Part shown: piece by piece, positions 4,652 to 6,822 of the stretch
Layout of the letters: every line of letters begins with the position of its first letter
Position numbering within the stretch: position 1 is the stretch's first letter
NCBI GenBank assembly: GCA_003225595.1
Contig: QIAR01000364.1
Coordinates: 1 to 6,822 of the forward strand
Reading direction: 5' to 3'
DNA: 6,822 nucleotides
Source of the DNA: Acidobacteriota bacterium
GTDB taxonomy: Bacteria; Acidobacteriota; Terriglobia; Terriglobales; Acidobacteriaceae
Position numbers and translations under genes: made by a program
The notes under the pieces: generated by a model
What the model was told of the DNA's origin: nothing
The model's input: only the letters and a program-made list of their open reading frames with translations
Databases searched by the model: none

Positions 4652-5698
4652 ATGGCAACCCATATACGTCCTGAAGCCAAGGCCGAACCCAGAGCCAGGA
4701 GTTTTGGCGAGAATCTGGAAAGCGATCTGGCGCTCGAGTTCCTGCGCGTCGTGGAAAATGCGGCTATCGCTTCCGCCCGCACCATGGGCCAGGGCGACCG
4801 CAAACTAGCCGATCACGTTGCAACCGAGTCCATGCGCGAAACCATGGACACGGTTCCGATGCGTGGCACGATCGTCATCGGAGAAGGCGAGCGCGACGAG
4901 GCGCCCATGCTCTATATCGGCGAGCAGGTTGGCGCCGAATTCCCTGACGGCCGCGACGTCCCGCAGGTCGACATTGCTGTCGATCCCCTTGAGGGAACCA
5001 ATCTCTGCGCTACTGGTGCACCCGGCGCGATCACGGTACTGGCGGCTTCCGAGAAAGGCGGCCTGCTCAACGCGCCCGACTGCTACATGGAAAAAATTGT
5101 GATCGGGCCTTCTTGCAAGAATGCGGTAGAGCTCGATGCGCCCGTGGCCGACAACCTGAAGAACATCGCAAAACGGCTGGATCGCGATGTAGAGGATCTT
5201 GTGGTAATCGTGCTTGACCGCCCCAGGCACGAAAAGCTGATCTCTGACATTCGCGCTGCCGGGGCACGCATCAAGCTGATCAGCGATGGGGACCTATCCG
5301 CCGGGATCGCGTCCGCTGTCCTCGGCACTGGGGTGCATGCGGTCATGGGTTCGGGGGGTGCGCCAGAAGGCGTCATCACCGCAGCCGCTGTCCGCTGCTT
5401 GAACGGCTACATGCTCGGTCGATTGGTCATCAGCAAGCCTGAACTGGAAGAACGCATCGCCCGTATGGGCATCAAGGACAAAAACAAAATCTACGAGGCT
5501 GAAGATCTCGCTCCCGGCAAGCAGCTTATCTTCGCCGCGACCGGCGTGACCGAGGGCTCGCTGATGCGCGGGGTGCGCTTCTTCGGAGAAGGCACCCGGA
5601 CTTCGTCGGTGATCATGACCCTGCGCACTGGCAAGGTACGTTTTATCGATAGCATCCACCTGGAGAAAGGACCAGATGTGAAAGTTAAGTTTGCGTAG
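4652..5698 (+). CDS. glpX: Class II fructose-1,6-bisphosphatase (GlpX)
   Basis: This cytosolic enzyme hydrolyses fructose 1,6-bisphosphate to fructose 6-phosphate in gluconeogenesis. Some members also act on sedoheptulose 1,7-bisphosphate. The 348 residues align along their length with E. coli GlpX (336 residues). GQGDRKLADHVATESMR (46-62) includes the metal-ligand Asp54 (E. coli Asp33). GEGERDEAPMLYIGE (77-91) and the Li-sensitive phosphatase motif VDPLEGTNL (110-118, Asp111) follow. Then come NAPDCYMEKIVIGP (140-153), PRHEKLI (191-197), DGDLSAGI (212-219), GGAPEGV (235-241, Glu239) and FAATGVTEGSLMRGV (294-308). About 25 residues precede the conserved LALEFLRVVENAA helix, slightly more than in E. 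coli, but the ribosome site supports this ATG. It stands alone, 134 bases after oxyR and convergent with the next gene. Without a class I enzyme in view, it may be the main fructose bisphosphatase. Confidence 0.95.
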   Translation: MATHIRPEAKAEPRARSFGENLESDLALEFLRVVENAAIASARTMGQGDRKLADHVATESMRETMDTVPMRGTIVIGEGERDEAPMLYIGEQVGAEFPDGRDVPQVDIAVDPLEGTNLCATGAPGAITVLAASEKGGLLNAPDCYMEKIVIGPSCKNAVELDAPVADNLKNIAKRLDRDVEDLVVIVLDRPRHEKLISDIRAAGARIKLISDGDLSAGIASAVLGTGVHAVMGSGGAPEGVITAAAVRCLNGYMLGRLVISKPELEERIARMGIKDKNKIYEAEDLAPGKQLIFAATGVTEGSLMRGVRFFGEGTRTSSVIMTLRTGKVRFIDSIHLEKGPDVKVKFA

Positions 5699-5726
5699 TA
5701 GTCGTTAGTCGCTGGTCGTTTTTCGA
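5699..5726 (+). repeat. Degenerate heptamer array after glpX
   Basis: Four in-phase heptamers start directly after the glpX stop: TAGTCGT, TAGTCGC, TGGTCGT and TTTTCGA (consensus TRGTCGY). They fill most of the 32-base gap between the convergent genes. Similar short tandem heptamers are known from cyanobacteria (STRR repeats). I believe related ones occur in acidobacterial intergenic DNA but cannot verify that here. Confidence 0.55.
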
Positions 5727-5730
5727 TAGA

Positions 5731-6396
5731 TCAGATTTTCGGCGCTTCGCTCTGACGCGAGCCGATTTGCTTGGGTAATTCTCTGATCGCATAGCCGGTC
5801 AGAGCCGAGATGATGGAACCGGCTATTGTCAGGAACAACGTGCTGGCGTATCGTCCGAGCCATCCGACGTGGTCAGGACTCTCCCCGACCGTGCTGTTCG
5901 CGACTTGCCAAGAGAGCGATAGATCGCCCCGCCGGGCGGAGACAGATAAGTTCCGCTCGCTGTTGCGGACGAACTCGCCACTGATGCCGTCGTCGACTGT
6001 CGAGCCATCATCGGAAGCGACCTGCACCCGAATCAGGTGCTTGCCCGAGGTAAGCGGCACGTTCTGCGAAAGGCTGCCTTGCACCGAATCCGGAATGAGG
6101 CCGAACTTCTTCTTCGCAGATCCGGTGAGCTTGCCGGAGTAGGCGAGATCGCCATCCACCCACAGATAAATTTGCGCGCTGCGGAATCCGTGCTGTACTT
6201 TCAGGTGGAGAGTGGCAGTCTTCGCCAATGAAGCGGTGTACAGCGCCATCAGGATCGCCGCCACTGTGAACAGGCCCAGCACGATCCAGGCCTTGATTGG
6301 AACCCGCGCGGCCTGTTGTCGAGTCTTCTGCCAAAACAACGTCGCAGGGGCTCGTAATGGCGATTGCTTCTCGTGCTTCGTGGAAATTTCGTACAT
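5731..6396 (-). CDS. Membrane protein of unknown function with two transmembrane segments
   Basis: I do not recognise a family for this 221-residue protein. It has a basic N-terminal region (1-35), a hydrophobic helix (about 36-57, AWIVLGLFTVAAILMALYTASLA), and a 125-residue predominantly beta-like region. A second helix (about 186-204, TLFLTIAGSIISALTGYAI) and a short tail with basic residues (205-221) follow. By the positive-inside rule both ends are cytoplasmic and the central part is outside. That part resembles a carbohydrate-binding or PEGA-like beta-sandwich (IYLWVDGDLAYSGKLTGSAKKKF, TSGKHLIRVQVASDDGS), which is inference from pattern only. There are no cysteines and no catalytic motif. 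The ATG is preceded by a weak AGAAG. It converges on glpX, starts 238 bases from the divergent AsmA-family gene, and is flanked on both sides by heptamer repeats. Confidence 0.75.
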   Translation of the reverse strand: MYEISTKHEKQSPLRAPATLFWQKTRQQAARVPIKAWIVLGLFTVAAILMALYTASLAKTATLHLKVQHGFRSAQIYLWVDGDLAYSGKLTGSAKKKFGLIPDSVQGSLSQNVPLTSGKHLIRVQVASDDGSTVDDGISGEFVRNSERNLSVSARRGDLSLSWQVANSTVGESPDHVGWLGRYASTLFLTIAGSIISALTGYAIRELPKQIGSRQSEAPKI

Positions 6397-6453
6397 GGGA
6401 ACTTCTATTTTCGGTCACGGTAAGCCGAAGCTCCAGTTACCAAGGTGCAAAGC

Positions 6454-6488
6454 TGGTCGCTAGTTGACAGCCGTTCGTCGTTGGCTTG
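6454..6488 (+). repeat. Second degenerate heptamer array upstream of the membrane-protein gene
   Basis: Five in-phase heptamers, more decayed than the first array: TGGTCGC, TAGTTGA, CAGCCGT, TCGTCGT and TGGCTTG. Their consensus and orientation match the array after glpX. The unknown membrane-protein gene lies between the two arrays. Confidence 0.4.
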
Positions 6489-6540
6489 GCTGCAGGTTTC
6501 GGCGTCAGGCTTCTGGAACGCAAAGCGCAGAGAACAAAGC

Positions 6541-6567
6541 TTGAGATCTTCAGCCTCAAGGTCTCAA
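6541..6567. other. 10-bp hairpin upstream of the AsmA-family gene
   Basis: TTGAGATCTT (6541-6550) pairs with AAGGTCTCAA (6558-6567) through one T-G pair, around a 7-base loop. No T-run follows on the plus strand. A TAAAAT box (6594-6599, five of six to TATAAT) lies between it and the ribosome site, so the hairpin is probably a DNA site or a remnant rather than part of the leader. The rest of 6397-6634 contains only the heptamer array. Confidence 0.45.
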
Positions 6568-6634
6568 CCAAACCCCCAGCCAGACTTATCATCTAAAATA
6601 ATAAGAACCCGGCCGAAACATTCGAGGAGGACTT

Positions 6635-6822
6635 ATGCGCAAACTCGGGATCGTGATCGGGATCATTGTGGTCGTCATTATCGTCGCGGTGATTGCTCTG
6701 TGGGCGCTCGTGGATGTAAATCAGTACCACGGGCTCGTGCAAGCTGAGCTCGAAAAGCGTTTGGATCGTAAAGTCACACTGGGTGACATGCACCTGGGGC
6801 TGTTGCCACCACGATTCCAAGT
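6635..6822 (+). CDS. AsmA-family membrane protein, N-terminal part (3' end outside window)
   Basis: The frame begins with an ATG four bases after a GAGGAGG ribosome site (6624-6630) and stays open for 62 codons to the window edge. After MRK comes a single very hydrophobic segment (about 4-26, LGIVIGIIVVVIIVAVIALWALV), a signal anchor that leaves the rest outside the inner membrane. It is followed by DVNQYHGLVQAELEKRLDRKVTLGDMHLGLLPPRFQV. This matches the start of AsmA-like proteins, in which a helix ending in LGRxVxLGxMxLxLxPxxxV follows the anchor. AsmA-like proteins are long beta-groove proteins linked to phospholipid transport to the outer membrane and envelope assembly, consistent with a diderm host. 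Only about 62 residues are visible, so which AsmA subgroup cannot be said. Confidence 0.8.
   Translation, partial: MRKLGIVIGIIVVVIIVAVIALWALVDVNQYHGLVQAELEKRLDRKVTLGDMHLGLLPPRFQ

Noticed and set aside
4291..4803. Minus-strand frame spanning the oxyR-glpX junction
   Set aside because: It is antisense to two well-supported genes and has low-complexity Arg/Ser-rich translation.
6445..6747. Plus-strand 100-codon frame overlapping the AsmA-family start
   Set aside because: It is out of frame with a far better supported gene that has a strong ribosome site and a signal anchor; its sequence is Arg/Ser-rich.

Overview
The window is bacterial chromosomal DNA of moderately high GC content. It most resembles an acidobacterium of the Terriglobia/Koribacter type. 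This rests on family resemblance: the style of the AsmA-like N-terminus, the GlpX and thioferritin-like sequences, and degenerate heptamer repeats between genes. No rRNA or marker gene confirms it. There is no transposase, integrase, CRISPR array or recognisable tRNA. The gene order looks like ordinary core chromosome with one compact stress locus.

Layout from left to right. Bases 1-369 are the 3' end of an alpha/beta hydrolase. A 329-base gap with a possible promoter leads to gcdH (699-1877), a glutaryl-CoA dehydrogenase with all recognisable catalytic residues. A 578-base gap (1878-2455) has no convincing protein gene. It holds at least five strong stem-loops, including two tandem, diverged copies of one hairpin whose differences nearly all preserve pairing and a stem capped by a GAAA tetraloop. 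I read this as a candidate structured RNA on the plus strand, followed by an 11-bp inverted repeat.

The central part is an oxidative-stress and iron module. On the minus strand a ferritin-like protein of the Dps-like/thioferritin type (2888-3505) is followed by a plant-type [2Fe-2S] ferredoxin (2456-2803), with a strong hairpin between them. Divergent from them, on the plus strand, is oxyR (3615-4517), which has both redox cysteines at positions 199 and 208. The 109-bp divergent gap contains a four-element dyad with exact 11-bp periodicity (AGAT-N7-CTAT-N7-ATAG-N7-ATCT), the architecture of an OxyR operator. It overlaps the predicted -35 position of the ferritin gene and the predicted -10 of oxyR. 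The simplest model is that peroxide-oxidised OxyR induces an iron-storing, peroxide-consuming cage plus an electron carrier, while controlling its own gene.

To the right, glpX (4652-5698) encodes a class II fructose-1,6-bisphosphatase for gluconeogenesis. It converges on a two-membrane-segment protein of unknown function (minus strand, 5731-6396), which is flanked on both sides by short arrays of a degenerate TAGTCGT-like heptamer. The window ends inside an AsmA-family membrane protein (6635 to the edge), preceded by a good ribosome binding site and a 10-bp hairpin.
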